NCBI GenBank assembly: GCA_026745465.1
Contig: JACYXH010000719.1
Span: forward strand, 1,198,637 to 1,262,636
Direction of reading: 5' to 3'
Length of the DNA stretch: 64,000 nucleotides
Source of the DNA: Lota lota
Lineage: Eukaryota > Chordata > Actinopteri > Gadiformes > Lotidae
The notes beneath the pieces are model-generated. The model was not told where the DNA came from, ran no database searches, and worked only from the letters and a program-made list of their open reading frames with translations. This document shows, piece after piece, positions 12,401 through 43,748 of the stretch (position 1 is its first letter; every line of letters starts with the position of its first letter). A program made the position numbers and the translations under genes.

Positions 12401-15400
12401 ACTACCTTTTCCGAGGCAGTCTGACGTCACGACCAAGGGGCCCCGGCGGCGCGGTCTGTGGGGACGTGTGGAGCTCTGGCTGGGCAGCGGTTGACCGAGG
12501 TGTCTGAGAGAAAGTTGGGCTTTTCAGACACTTATAGTGTAACGCCACGGTGTGTGTGGATGGTGAAGCTCCGTCTGAGAAGCGGTTTATTTAATGCCCG
12601 CGTCCGAGTGAGGGTAAGGCTTCCCGGACACCTATAGTATAATGCTACGGCAAGTGGTGCATTTAATATAAAACATCATTATTTCAGTTTTACTAGGAAC
12701 TATTCATTAGATACTAGTACTTATTCTTTAGTGACTAGTAACTGTTCTTATAGTTAACTCTTAATATCCAATGAAAAGTTACTAGTAAAACTGAAATAGT
12801 TACTAGTCACTATTGGAATAGTAACTAGTAACTAAAGAACAAGTACTAGTATCTAATGAATAGTTACTAGTACAACTGAAATATATAGTAGTCACTATTG
12901 GAATAGTTACTAGTGACTACAGAATAAGTACTAGTAACTTAAGATAGCTTCTAGGAAGTCTAGAGGAATAAATGTTAAACTGTCTTGCCGTACTTGCCCC
13001 TTCATACAGGAATATGAAGGGGCTTTTTTGTGCCTTCGAAGACTATTGTATGTTCTTGGTTCAAAACACAAATAAGACAATCTTACCATTGAAAATATAT
13101 AATATAATTTGGGATAGTCCTGAATTGGAATTAGTGACATGAAAATTTGAATCTTGTATTTTCTTTCCTATCAATTGCCTTTGCATCATTTGCATTGCAT
13201 GATGCAATTATATCAAATATGCAACACTATGCATATTTATGAATACATTTTTTGAATTGTATTGAATTTGTCTTGAAAGACACTGTATAGCAGCTCTTAC
13301 TACAATGTCCAGTCGTAGATAAATGAAATATAATGCAGGCAGTAGAGGAACGCTCAAGAGTTGATCAACAGGAAAGGGGAGAACCTCATCAAATCACATT
13401 AACTTGAGATATAGATATACTGTAATGTAATCACATTTTGGTTGCTTAAATGCAATGTATTTTATGCTTTCATACGTTTATTTGATCTGAAAAATCTGTG
13501 GTAGTCAAATTGAAAATCAGTCTGACCTGGAACATGAAGCATGTAAACTATGATCACCTGTAGTGTCTTTCTGTGTGGAAAAGGTTGCATGTAAGAGTGC
13601 CCAAGGCCTCCATCCTTTGGCCATCAAATGTTATTTTAGTTTGTTATTAAAGCGTTTGTCTCTTAGTAGGCTTCTGCTGGAGCTGTGAACCTTTTACAAA
13701 CACGGTGAACTGAAACTCTGAAAGGGGAACCAGTGCAGTAACAATTGTTACCTTAAGTTACTGCTTGTTTTTCCCTTATCTTTTGTTACGCATGCATTCA
13801 TTTCAAAGTCGTACAATATAGCATCGTTTATCATTTATTGTTGGGCTAGATCAAATGTACGGAATAGTCATGAGTAGTCAGTTATTGTGTTGGTGTGACA
13901 TTGCATAGCCTTTCTGCTTGTGTAGCTTGTTCACTGATATTTGTTTGGACTTGTTGCAGACCCTCGAGTCGATGGTAATATCATGTTTCTTCTATTGGAA
14001 TTATTCTCATTGACATGTTCTGTGTCTACTATTCAAAGATGTAACCTAAACCTGCCTTCCAAACCACTCCACGTGCTCTAATAAGGCTTTTCCCCCTGCA
14101 GGTGTTTCTGTGGAACATGGATGACTACTCGTTGATCCGGAGGCTTGAGGGGCACCACAACGACGTGGTGTCCTGCGAGTTCTCTCCTGACGGGGCTCTG
14201 CTGGCGACGGCCTCCTACGACACCCGGGTCATTGTGTGGGACCCCTACAAGGGCACAGTTCTGCTGGAACAGGGGTGAGAGTCGGGCATTTGTCTGTTTA
14301 GGATGACCGGCACTTTGAAGAATACCAATGCCTTGTTTGATCGGCCCTGTCATTGGTGTGGCCCTTCTCTAATGGACTTCTGTCATTTCTTCCTCTAGTC
14401 ACCTCTTTCCCCCACCGTCGCCAATATTTGCTGGTGGTGCCAATGACCGTTGGGTGCGATCCGTCAGTTTTTGCCATGATGGACGTCACATTGCCAGTAT
14501 AGCCGATGACCGGTATGTTTTAGGAATAGCCGGAATAAGCCTCAAAGGTTTTCTTCTGCTGTTTTGATTTGTGGTCCGTGGTTTGATTTAAGTCGTAAGT
14601 AAATGTAGCACACATTCTGCTCAACAATAAGTCCTTGGATTGGCCACATGATCGCCAGAAGGCTGGGCTCATTGACTGCCACTGAGGTCCCCACTCGCAG
14701 AGCTCAAGCCCAGCACTAGACCACTTGTACTGCTCTAGCACTGCATAGTGGCCTGTTCACGGTGGCCTGTTCACGGTGGCCTGTTCACGGTGGCCTGTTC
14801 ACGGTGGCCTGTTCACGGTGGCCTGTTCACGGATGAGCACACAAATGCTTCCAGGGAATTTGTTGCATAAAAGGTGTCCGGGGAAGCTTGTCACCTTCTG
14901 GGTTTCAATGTGTATTTGTACACTCCAGATGAAATAAAAGGGGACTTGTCGCCTGTCTGCATAATGTTGTGCTGGTACTATTGAACCACCGTATTATTGT
15001 GAACTGATCCTATATCCTCCCCCCCCCAGGTTGCTGCGTTTCTGGAACATTGAAGAGAAGGCCCCTCAGGCCATCGCAGGCCTGACCAACGGCCTCAGCT
15101 GTGCCTTCTCCACAGATGGGACGGTGCTGGCTACAGGGTAAGACTCATTATTCTCTGGCTCGGTTCAACAACACACTTTTATCTTCTTTCTTCATTTGGC
15201 TCCGTTTTGTAATAATGGTGATTTCGCAAGATCTGTTTTTGCTGCAGGCCTGACAAGATGTCATACATCTTCTCTCAAGTGACTTTGTTTACCGTCAGTT
15301 GTCCGTTCTGAAGCGAACCACGCATACCTTTTTGTTACTTGACCACCTGTTTCTTTGGCAGGGCCCGCGATGGCAGTGTGCACTTCTGGGAGTGTCCCCG

Positions 15401-15524
15401 AAGCATCTCCAACCTGCAGCACCTGTGCAGGATGGCCCTGCGCCGGCTAATGTCAACGCAACAGGTAGAGGAGTTGTTCATCCCCACGCCCCTGTGTGAC
15501 TACCTGGCCTACAGAGTCCTCTGA
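3401..15524 (+). CDS. wsb1: WD repeat and SOCS box-containing protein 1 (nine coding exons)
   Basis: Substrate-recognition subunit of an Elongin BC-Cullin RING ubiquitin ligase (family knowledge). Exons read by eye: 3401-3440, 6947-7115, 7296-7561, 8548-8679, 9955-10055, 14102-14274, 14399-14512, 15030-15137, 15362-15524. All introns are GT-AG, and phases join without a break into 421 codons plus TGA, the same length I know for human WSB1. The start MASFPGSLNENEI matches the family start and has no rival Met. WD40 blades are recognised by units such as WTVAFAPDGSYFAWS, IKIWDVYTG, VRDLTFAPDGS, LRVWDLKDDG and FLWNMD. The SOCS box lies at residues about 386-421, with BC box LQHLCRMALR and a Cul-box-like LFIPTPLCDYL. 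The gene is intact and converges on the connexin gene. WSB2 is a weaker alternative. Confidence 0.97.
3441..6946 (+). other. wsb1 intron 1
   Basis: The 3.5-kb first intron opens with GTAAGT and closes with TTTCATAG. It carries a (GTT)n(GCT)n stretch at 3720-3748 that gives spurious low-complexity open frames on both strands. A CpG-rich patch lies at 3880-4010 and a perfect short hairpin at 5551-5580. I see no gene within it. Confidence 0.6.
7737..8184 (+). repeat. 36/38-bp minisatellite in wsb1 intron 3
   Basis: About twelve tandem units read CTGTAACTGTTAGTTTGAGA then CAGTATTATAACTG(TG)GG. Units are 38 bp when the extra TG is present and 36 bp otherwise. The six or so pure 36-bp units make a 12-codon periodic open frame at 7874-8119 (repeating QYYNWAVTVSLR) that is an artefact of unit length. 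Confidence 0.9.
11450..12950. repeat. TAGTAAC-rich repeat, two arrays in inverted orientation
   Basis: In wsb1 intron 5. From 11450 to 11950 a unit of about 106 bp repeats roughly three times (starts near 11538, 11644 and 11750) and is itself rich in the palindrome TTACTAGTAA. From about 12690 to 12945 the same motifs return as the reverse complement (for example CTGAAATAGTTACTAGTCAC). Between them sits a MITE copy at 12189-12680. The layout suggests one long inverted-repeat element interrupted by a later insertion. Confidence 0.7.
12189..12680 (+). mobile_element. MITE family 1, copy A (right end missing)
   Basis: Starts with AAGAGCCAGTGAACCCAAAAC after a TTAA and runs through the family's diagnostic body: TCGTCAACATAGTAATCTATGCC, two TGACGTCA sites at 12392 and 12422, GGGGCCCCGGCGGCGCGGTC, and two degenerate copies of a CACTTATAGTGTAACGCCACGG-like unit. 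The body matches the copies at 24333-25046 and 52145-52735 almost base for base. The right third and the right terminal repeat are absent. Confidence 0.8.
14748..14834 (+). repeat. 14-bp tandem repeat (GGTGGCCTGTTCAC x6)
   Basis: Six perfect or near-perfect copies lie in wsb1 intron 7, between the exons ending at 14512 and starting at 15030. No coding role. Confidence 0.9.
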
Positions 15525-16975
15525 CTCAAGTGCACAGCATGCTGGGGGAAACAAATGGGATGCACGTCCAGAAAATCAAATTCTAAGTACGGGGAAAACA
15601 AGAGGACACACAAAACCACAACAATATAATTGTCTTACTTTTTTAGGGTTGCTATATATTTATTGTAATTTTTTATTTTTCTATTTTGTGGGAAAGCTAT
15701 GATGGCAGGCCTAGTTCAGTGGGACACAGGAACTGGTTAAAGTTACTTAAGGGCTGTTATTCAATTCCACATGATCAGCCTTCTGCTTTGATTCCATGCT
15801 GGATTTGGGAAGAGATCTCCTATTGTAGCTTTCACATTGACGGAGGACGCAGTGCTCCTTCTTGTGTTGAGGTTTATCCTGCTAGAAAGCAGGGTACTGT
15901 GTTTGGGAAGTCCTGTGTGAGTGTGTGTTTGTGCTGGTGCCCTGCAGGGATGTGAAACAAGTGCACTCTTTAAATGCCTCACTGCTCTTTACCACATTAT
16001 GCTGTATATGCAGAGTAAAATATGTCACATTTGTTTTCCTTTTTATAAAATCCGAGGCCAATCGGTTTCTAAGCTTTGTACCAGAATTGTAAACTGAATA
16101 TACAAGTATTGATTGGATGGCTTCAACATGTTTTGTACAGGGCTATTCTGGCAGGTTATGTATGTATCCTAAATAATTTGACACTTTGATATTTGATACA
16201 CAAAGCTGATTATTTGTGTTTTTTGCTTATTTTCTCTTAATGGGGAATTTTTATTTCAACAAAACGAAACAAGTGTACAAATAACCTAGGATGTGGTCTG
16301 CATATGTAGTAGAGACCAACCTCTGACTGTGATGGTATACATGCCATTGTGTCCTACACCTTACACACATGCTGTACACAAATACTTCCTTTCCAAACCC
16401 CTACATGTTTTGTTGCTAATTATCCTGTGTTTTCAGAAGACAATATATAAATTAATCTAATAAATCCTTTTCACCGACTGGATTCCATCATTAGCTCCAA
16501 TTGTTATTGTTTTGAGTTGTATCTGTGCATTTCTGGAATGTCAGTTCCAGTGCATATACATGTACTCTGAGGCGTTGTTATAAATAAATAATTGCTCTTT
16601 CATAAATAAAAGAATGGAAAATAAAATTGGCATGCAGGAATGTACAATATATGAAACATTTTTTCATACATGTTTTTTCAGTGGTTTGCTAATGTCAAAC
16701 ATTCTTGGCAATAGCTTGAATGTTGAGGCTTAAGAAATGTTGATGCCCTGCCGCTATAAAGAGAGATATTGCAGATATCGAGGTATGTTGGTGGGCGAAG
16801 ACCATATTTTAAGTGAGGTATATGCATTCAAATGTGTACTGGCATGGCTGCCAAAGACAAAGTACAATGCTGCCTCATTCAGTTTCAATATGAAACAAAA
16901 CATATCATTATATTAATTTGCTATTGCTCTTTGTATATGTGTGTATATATTGCTTTTATAGCTCAAATAAAGGCT
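15525..16975 (+). other. wsb1 3' UTR with candidate poly(A) signals
   Basis: A/T-rich, non-coding sequence follows the TGA. AATAAA hexamers occur at about 16459, at about 16580-16615 (clustered) and at 16966. I cannot tell which is used. The connexin gene ends at 17461 on the opposite strand, so the two transcripts probably stop close together or overlap. Confidence 0.55.
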
Positions 16976-17460
16976 TTTAAAAAAATGTGTGGTTATTGCT
17001 TTTTAAGGGAATTGGGTATAAAGGCACGATGGACAATTATGAGTAGAAAAACAATATATATATTCACTAGAGATAGGGATGCAAATACTGTGGTCACATT
17101 TCAACATATTACTTAAAAGTTATACAGAAGTCAAAGAAAACTGTTCTATCAAGTTGGTTAACATTTTTGTGAAAAGAGCTGCAGACAATACAGACATTGA
17201 ATGCCTGCACATTAAAGTTTCCAAAACAGTTCAGAGTAAATAACATCAAAATTCATTGCAAAAAAAAAAGGCAGGGCTAGCCAGAGGTTTTGAGTGGTTT
17301 TACACTGCTTTAATTGAAAATAATGAATCCAGTAATATAACCACCTAATCCATGCAATAAATTAACTTTAACTCCATGCATACATAATCCATGTGCCAAA
17401 AAAAGTGAAATACCTCAAAGTATACTATATCTCTAATGTATGGCAATTCAAAAATGCCTT

Positions 17461-18552
17461 TTATAACCAGGACTTCTTAGTTCGTCCTAATTTTGCCATG
17501 TTGGCGAGTTTGAGCTTTACTTTGTCCCTCTCCTCTAAACTCCTCTTGGGCGTGCATTCCACAGTGGAGTCCGTCTCGAAGGAGATCGCTGGGGCGTGAG
17601 TGAGCAGACCTCCAGCCTTCTCGTGGCTTCTGGGTGCAGGAGTCTGTAGCACCAGCCTTCCCCTGAGGGAGTGCTTCATCTGCAACAGGAGGGGGTTCTG
17701 GTTTGAATACAGCCCCTTAGCATCCCCCTCATGAGTACAGCACGTAGAACAAGCTGAACACAGGATGCGGAATATGTAAATCCAGCCCAGATAGTGCAGC
17801 TCGGCGATGTTCAGGACAAAACAGCCCAGGCTAATGCTGAACATGAAATTGAGAAAAATAGTCTTCTCTGTGGCGCGGGACACAAAGCAGTCAGTGCGCG
17901 TTGGGCAGGGATAGGTCTCGCAGCGATACAGGTGAGGCACTTCAAAACCAAACAAGTAATACTGGCCCACCAAAAAGGTGATCTCCATAACAGAACGCAA
18001 CAAAATGTGAAGAATGTAAATTAGTAAGACTTGGCTTGATAGTTGGGTTGGATCTTCACCCAGTTCACCATAATCCTCGTCCAGGAGACTTTGCTCCATT
18101 CCTTCTTGATCTTCTGTCCCCCGTTCTTCCATGTACTTGGGACTGTGGATAGGATCCACCATACAGCTGCTTCCAAGCTCAACATAGTTCTTTTTTGAGG
18201 GGGTTTGGACGATGAACTTTCCTTTCTGGACGTCCAGCTTTTCATCCTTGGCAATTTTATGGAGAACAAAAACAATGTAGAAGATAGATGGAGTGGATAC
18301 CAGCACAATCTGAAAAACCCAGAAGCGCAGATGTGACACAGGCGCAAAGGTGTCGTAACAGACGTTGTTGCAGCCAGGCTGCTGGGTGTTGCAAGTAAAC
18401 TTGGACTGCTCATCACTGTAGACCGCATCTCCAACCAGGGTCACCAGCAGGATGCGAAAGATAAGCAGCATGGTCAGCCAAATCTTGCCTACCACTGTGG
18501 AATGGTTTTGCACTTCGGACAGAAAGCGTCCCAGTATTGACCAGTCACCCAT
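17461..18552 (-). CDS. Connexin, gap junction channel protein (363 aa)
   Basis: Intact single-exon coding sequence. Connexins oligomerise into hemichannels in the plasma membrane and dock as gap junctions (family knowledge). Visible: N-terminus MGDWSILGRFL, first membrane segment near 22-42, extracellular loop 1 with Cys54, Cys61 and Cys65 in C-x6-C-x3-C spacing, and loop 2 with Cys211, Cys216 and Cys222 in C-x4-C-x5-C spacing. A long acidic cytoplasmic loop spans about 103-172, and the basic tail ends KKSWL, PDZ-ligand-like. NHSTVVGKIWLT and FAPVSHLRFWVFQ resemble gamma (GJC) and delta (GJD) connexins more than beta types, so I give no symbol. Odd: the near-invariant SRPTEK after loop 2 reads SRATEK. 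An AG follows a pyrimidine-rich stretch just before the ATG, consistent with a separate 5' UTR exon. Possible ATTAAA signal at 17309-17314. Confidence 0.95.
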   Translation of the reverse strand: MGDWSILGRFLSEVQNHSTVVGKIWLTMLLIFRILLVTLVGDAVYSDEQSKFTCNTQQPGCNNVCYDTFAPVSHLRFWVFQIVLVSTPSIFYIVFVLHKIAKDEKLDVQKGKFIVQTPSKKNYVELGSSCMVDPIHSPKYMEERGTEDQEGMEQSLLDEDYGELGEDPTQLSSQVLLIYILHILLRSVMEITFLVGQYYLFGFEVPHLYRCETYPCPTRTDCFVSRATEKTIFLNFMFSISLGCFVLNIAELHYLGWIYIFRILCSACSTCCTHEGDAKGLYSNQNPLLLQMKHSLRGRLVLQTPAPRSHEKAGGLLTHAPAISFETDSTVECTPKRSLEERDKVKLKLANMAKLGRTKKSWL

Positions 18553-19612
18553 GGCTCTACCTCAGGCAGAAAGAAAAGGCAAGACAATTGACTTTTGTGA
18601 AAAATCATGATTGTAATTAGGAAAAATCAACAACTTTCAAATTCCTCGAATATTGTTAACTGATGTACTCAGTTGTAAGCAAGTAATATAAAATGGAAAA
18701 GCCAAATATGAACTCAAAACAAGGTTTCCATTTCTGAACAAGTCAATACAACTCACCTCAGATAGTCCGGTTTTAGTCCTGCGTGATACAAATTGGGAAG
18801 AATTGCTATGCAATTTGCATGCCTATTTTTTATGTGTTGGCAGATGATGGATGGAAATGAATCTTGCTGAGCATGTTGTGGGGAATAGGCTGACCTCACA
18901 TATTCCAGCCAGCTTATCTGAAGCTGGCATTGTTCAACGTATGCACAAAGCAAGTACAGTGTAACAAAGATTTAAAAACACAAAGAGGGGGGTACATTTT
19001 CTGAACAGCCTGGAATAGTCCAACAAAAAACAGTGGAAAAGGCTGGAAAAGGGTCACAATACCATTCTGCATTTGGCAGCATGTATTAGCGGGAAACAAC
19101 CAATACTTTATTGTATGGTAAACGAAAAAACATTTACCAAAAGTACTATCACAACAGAGGCTGATGACATGTGATATTACTGTTGCTTGATTGTTGCTTG
19201 TTCTTGCTCAACAACTCTAAATCAGTTATATAAGCATTATAGAAACACTTCTCACATGATTTTATTATTTCCCTTGCTAGTCATTCACTTAATACAACTA
19301 GGATGTTTATGGCAACAGGAATTAAGCACTTGATATTATTGAGCACAAATATAGGAAAAAGATCTACATTGAATACTTGTATTTATTTTATGGGTCTATA
19401 CCATGGTATTGAAGTAATTCAACCATAGGTATCCCAATTTTGACCTGAGAGAGCCAATTCTTTCCTTTTTTTGAGTGCTTTTCACAGTCCATTTTTCCAA
19501 GTCTAGACTGGCAGAAGTATATCCAGATGTAGAGGATAAATGTGGCATCAGCCCTATAGCAGCTCTGAACAGGGTGACACACTGAGGGAACTGTGAACTT
19601 CGTTATATGTAT

Positions 19613-19720
19613 TATATGATCGTCAACATAGTAATCTATTACATTTTATTGTTGTTACTGAAATAACACCGTAATTTAGAGAAAACAGGAGTCAAATCCT
19701 ATGTTTGTTGTGTTCGTGTG
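19613..19720 (+). mobile_element. MITE family 1 fragment (left part only)
   Basis: ATCGTCAACATAGTAATCTA and the following ACTGAAATAACACC... TCAAATCCTATGTTTG match the left body of the copies at 12189 and 52145. The rest is missing. Confidence 0.65.
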
Positions 19721-20032
19721 TGTTTTTGGTTGTAAAAAAAAGACCCAGTGCTGAAGAACAAAGAGGAGGCCCCTGTAGGAGGCTGAGAATGGACTGCTTG
19801 TTTATGCCTTTTAATAGCCTCTTATGCTCATTGTGTATGTGTCTGTACTAACCATGGATTGCAGGTAGGCTATTGCCTACTAATAGCCTACCTAACGTGC
19901 AATGATCCTCAGTGAAATACGTTTGTGGAGTGACCGCAACCCTTTGACATAATGACTTTAACTTTGTATTCAGACTGACCAGACTGAAGACGCTGTTTGC
20001 TGAGAGCGCAGATCCACACACCGGACAAACAG

Positions 20033-20185
<153 letters not shown>

Positions 20186-20330
20186 ATAAAAATGTTTCCC
20201 AACTTGGTCTTTTTATCTATCGTATCGATTGGACCAAACCTATTAATAATAAATAAAACGATAATGTTTTAGTTAACGCATAGTGTTGGAAGCGCCGTTC
20301 GCGGACGTTATCACAGACCAAGCGGAACTG

Positions 20331-20339
20331 ACCGGAAGT
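20331..20339 (+). promoter_or_regulatory. Candidate ETS-factor site in the vezf1 promoter region
   Basis: ACCGGAAGT is a consensus ETS site 60 bp before the ATG, in a short CpG-containing block (20288-20350). Such sites near starts are typical of TATA-less housekeeping promoters. Inference from one motif only. Confidence 0.35.
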
Positions 20340-20398
20340 TGTAGCTGCCGGGTTTAGTTGCTTTGTTGTAATTCCTGCAGATTTTAGTTGATGCAAAT

Positions 20399-39959
<19,561 letters not shown>

Positions 39960-42900
39960 AGTTGTGTTTGTGTTTCAGGCCATACAGAATTCCTGATATC
40001 TGGGGCAAAATGTTGTCGAATGGAAAACCCTTTTGTTTTAGTTTTTTGCCTTTTTAATTTGTTAGCCACTCAACTCTTTGCAACTTTAGCGTTGAAAATC
40101 CGAAAACAAGTGTGTTGCTAGTGTTGATTTAAATGTTTTTATTTTGTACAGATTGTTTTATATCAATGTTTTAGATGACTTATCAGTATTCAATATTTTG
40201 TAAGTATTTTCAAAACAACTAGATGAAAAGGGACAACAGTTATCATTTTCAAGAAGTTTTAATGATGCTGAGTCTATTTTCTTGGCTCAAATGAGTAGTT
40301 AACACATTTAATGACGACCATGTCTATAATGCATTATAAACATACTCATAGATCTTTATAATCTGCTTATAGCACTGGACAATTATAGTTCTAAGCACTC
40401 ATAAATATTCATAATGCTTAATAACAACATAACACATGAATGGCTTATATGGTCACGTATCATGGTACTTCATAATTGCCGGTCACTCACTGACATTCTT
40501 TTGTTGCAAGGACCATAGCGTATAAGTAGAAATAATTCTGATCGTTTTAATACATTGCAACCATTTCATTATGCATTATAATCACTGTTATAATAAATTA
40601 TAATTTGATAATTAATTACTCTAAGCCTAACCCTACTCTAATTGGGTGCTTAAGTAAAGTGAAAATAATATAATTAAATCTTTGCAAGAACAACACAAAA
40701 CGTTGCAATATGTATTTATTTGGTTAACCGGTCATAACAGAAAACGAGTACTCCAATTTGACAAGACTTTTTGATGAACACCTAAATTATGGACTTTAAC
40801 ATTTCACTTATGTAGTGTTTCCCCCCCAAAACACATGAAAATATCTAAACTCGACTAGACCTATGTTATATATTTTGTTGAATTGTGTACTTTCATTATC
40901 CCAAAGGTTTCCAACAAGTTTTATTCAAGGTAACGGTGCGTTTGATTTGGTTGTCTGTCAATGGCGTCCCATAGTTAGTTGTTAGTAGTCCATTCTACTT
41001 TTCAACTTGAACCCTTTATCCACTAACTTCCGGGGGAAGTGTCTCATGCTAGCCACCAAGCTAATGTGAATGATAACTTTACAACAACCTTCAACCCGCT
41101 CATCAGGTTAGTTTTAGTATGATAAAAAAAAATTACCATGGATAACCGCTGGACTTCTCCATGATTTAATTGGCCACGTAACGTTAGCTATATCTGTATG
41201 GGTAGTTACTCATTTGATAGTAAGTTAGCAAGTTAACTTTACCTTAGCTTACGTTACTTGCGGCTGTTTCATTAGATTGAAATGACATAGCATGAATAAA
41301 CTTGACTAAATGGACAAATCTTCACGACGTCATGAAACTCTTGAGAGACCCCTAGCGGCATAAATTTCATATTTCACATAATGCATAAGTGATTAGAATG
41401 CATTATAAATGAATTATAATGTATTACCACTATGAGAATTATAATACACTATGAGCCTTGCAAAAACATGCCAATGACTTACTTGACCTAAGTTGTGCTT
41501 TATAATACGTTATGATTAATATGAATTAATATGTATGATTGCTTATTACTATAATTATACAGTGGTATAAACCATAGGTATGTTTATTATGCATTATAGA
41601 CGTGGGCGTCATGGAAAGTGTTCTGAACACAACATTTTACCTTGTTTGATGTTTTCAGAATACCATGATATAGTAAAACTAGATATGACTTCTTAGAAGA
41701 CAATTCCATCCAGATGGCAGTATTATTAATTCCAAGGTCTGAAGCCTTTTATGTAGACAACACTGTGGCTTAGGGGCCACGATGCAATGACATTAGTCCC
41801 AAAGTGATAGTCCCAAAGTTGTATTATTATTAGTGATCTTTAAAGATAATGTATACCCTTGTTGATCTCATATTACAGGTATAAAATGCCATCACTGTAG
41901 CTCCTAACTCAGGAAGTATACAGCTATTTTTTATTCTTATTTATGAAACACAGAGGAAATACCTCACTCAGACATCTCAACTCCTAAATTCCTCAAAGAC
42001 AAATGATTTGTTTACTTTCTTTGTTTCTCTATATTTGTAGCCAGTACGTCAAACTCCGTTTTCTTTTCTTTTCTTCACTGGGTTATGGAAACATGGTAAA
42101 GAAGGACAAAGGTCCCTTAAGGCTTTATTTCACCCATTTTTACCTTCACAGTTACTGGCTGCAAAAGTGGAACTTGGTATGCGTCGGAGCTGGAGGGTTG
42201 AGTGTGAGAATCTGGACTCGCCTGCTTTGACACTTGACTGCTATGAGACTCAAGTATCAGTGGACATTTGAAAGTGAAAATGTTTTTGTATTGAGTATTA
42301 CAACAGCCAGCAAGGATTAATCCACCGTCAAGAAAAAGCAAACAATCGCTAATCAAACACCCAATAAATCCCATAAGTAATCACCCAATTAATGAATCAC
42401 CCAAGTCTCAAGTTAAAGACGTGAGACTTGACTTGGACCCAAGACACACGTCTTTGGTATGAATAGATTTATAAAAATGTAACCCACAGCCCTGCAGCCC
42501 TTCCCTTAAAAAATGCCATTACAATCCACAAAAGTTTTTAATATTGCTTGCATTCGCTGTGATGTTTGATTCTGCAGGGTTTTTATGAGCCACCTCTAAA
42601 CCACTACATTATGCACTAATTAAGTTAAACTAAAACAAGTAAGTACACATTCAGACAATATTTGAAGGCTCAATGCAAGTGAATATGAGGTCAAAATGGA
42701 CTGGTTCATACCAAACGCGGTTATGAGATGTGCTCTTTTGCATGTATTTGATTGTGGGTATGTGAATATTAAGCCAAATACACAAATTGGGTGAAATATT
42801 GCTTTAATGTATAAACTGGTTATTTTAACTGTTAATGCCTATTCCACTGATGGGCCTTTCTTGGCATATTTGAATGCTAGAATGTTACTGAGTGTGAGTC

Positions 42901-43748
42901 AGTTAATATAAGCAATGGATGTTGAGGATGTGACCCTGAGGTCCACCTCATGGGGTTCAAAACGTTCATCGAGTTGATGTTAGGATTGAGCTTTCCCATT
43001 GTAATGTAGAATGCAGACACCACTGTGCTTGGTTAAGGAAATGGTTCCTTTAAGGACGTTTTGATTTGTTTTATTGGAAGACGACAAAGAGCTATGTGTT
43101 TTTCAGTATAGATTACACCCTAGCTAGTTTTTAAGGCACTACACTGTACCTTTGTGCCCCAGGTGATAAAGCTGTGCCTTTACAATAATCATCCACATTT
43201 CACTCCAACATGTACCGTGGTGGAGCTGTGTAAAGGGAAACTAAATTAATTTAGTTGAAAGTCCAAGTTGGGCCTTTTCAATTCATTATCAAATTTAAAA
43301 TACCGGTATTGTTGAAACCTGCATTTGCATTACCACAGTTGCTGTGAATATATTGTTGACATTCAACCATAACAGTGTAATATTATGTAACTGTAAAACA
43401 AAGCCTTTTGTCAACCAAAATATAATTTGTAAGGTATTTTAACTATTTTCATGATGAATTTGGCAGATATTGTGAAGGCAAATGAATGTAGATCTTTTTA
43501 CCAACCATTTTAGTTTAAAAATTGTGTTAGCTATGTCAACACGCACTAAGAAAAAATATTACCTTTTATAAATCTTTTTGTATTAGGACACTAACAAAGG
43601 TCATTTTGTATATATGAAGAGTATACTTTCTGATTAGCAGAAAGGTAAACATTCCTACATTAGTTTTTCTTATGTAAATCTGTTGAGAATAATTATGTAT
43701 ACATTTGCGCAATGTTGTGTGCCTTTTATTTGGATTCGGCTAAATAAA
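39960..43748 (+). other. vezf1 3' UTR and downstream DNA
   Basis: No coding sequence. A strong AATAAA lies at 43743-43748, 3.8 kb after the stop. The TIR element at 40310-41618 would lie within a transcript that used this signal. Nearer, weaker signals cannot be excluded. Confidence 0.4.
40310..41618. mobile_element. 1.3-kb TIR element in the vezf1 3' region
   Basis: Left CACATTTAATGACGACCATG plus TCTATAATGCATTATAAACA is the imperfect inverse of the right end, which reads TGTTTATTATGCATTATAGA then CGTGGGCGTCATGGAAAGTG. The arms are about 45-60 bp with more scattered ATAATGCATTATA motifs inward. Target duplication not resolved. No ORF. Confidence 0.7.
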
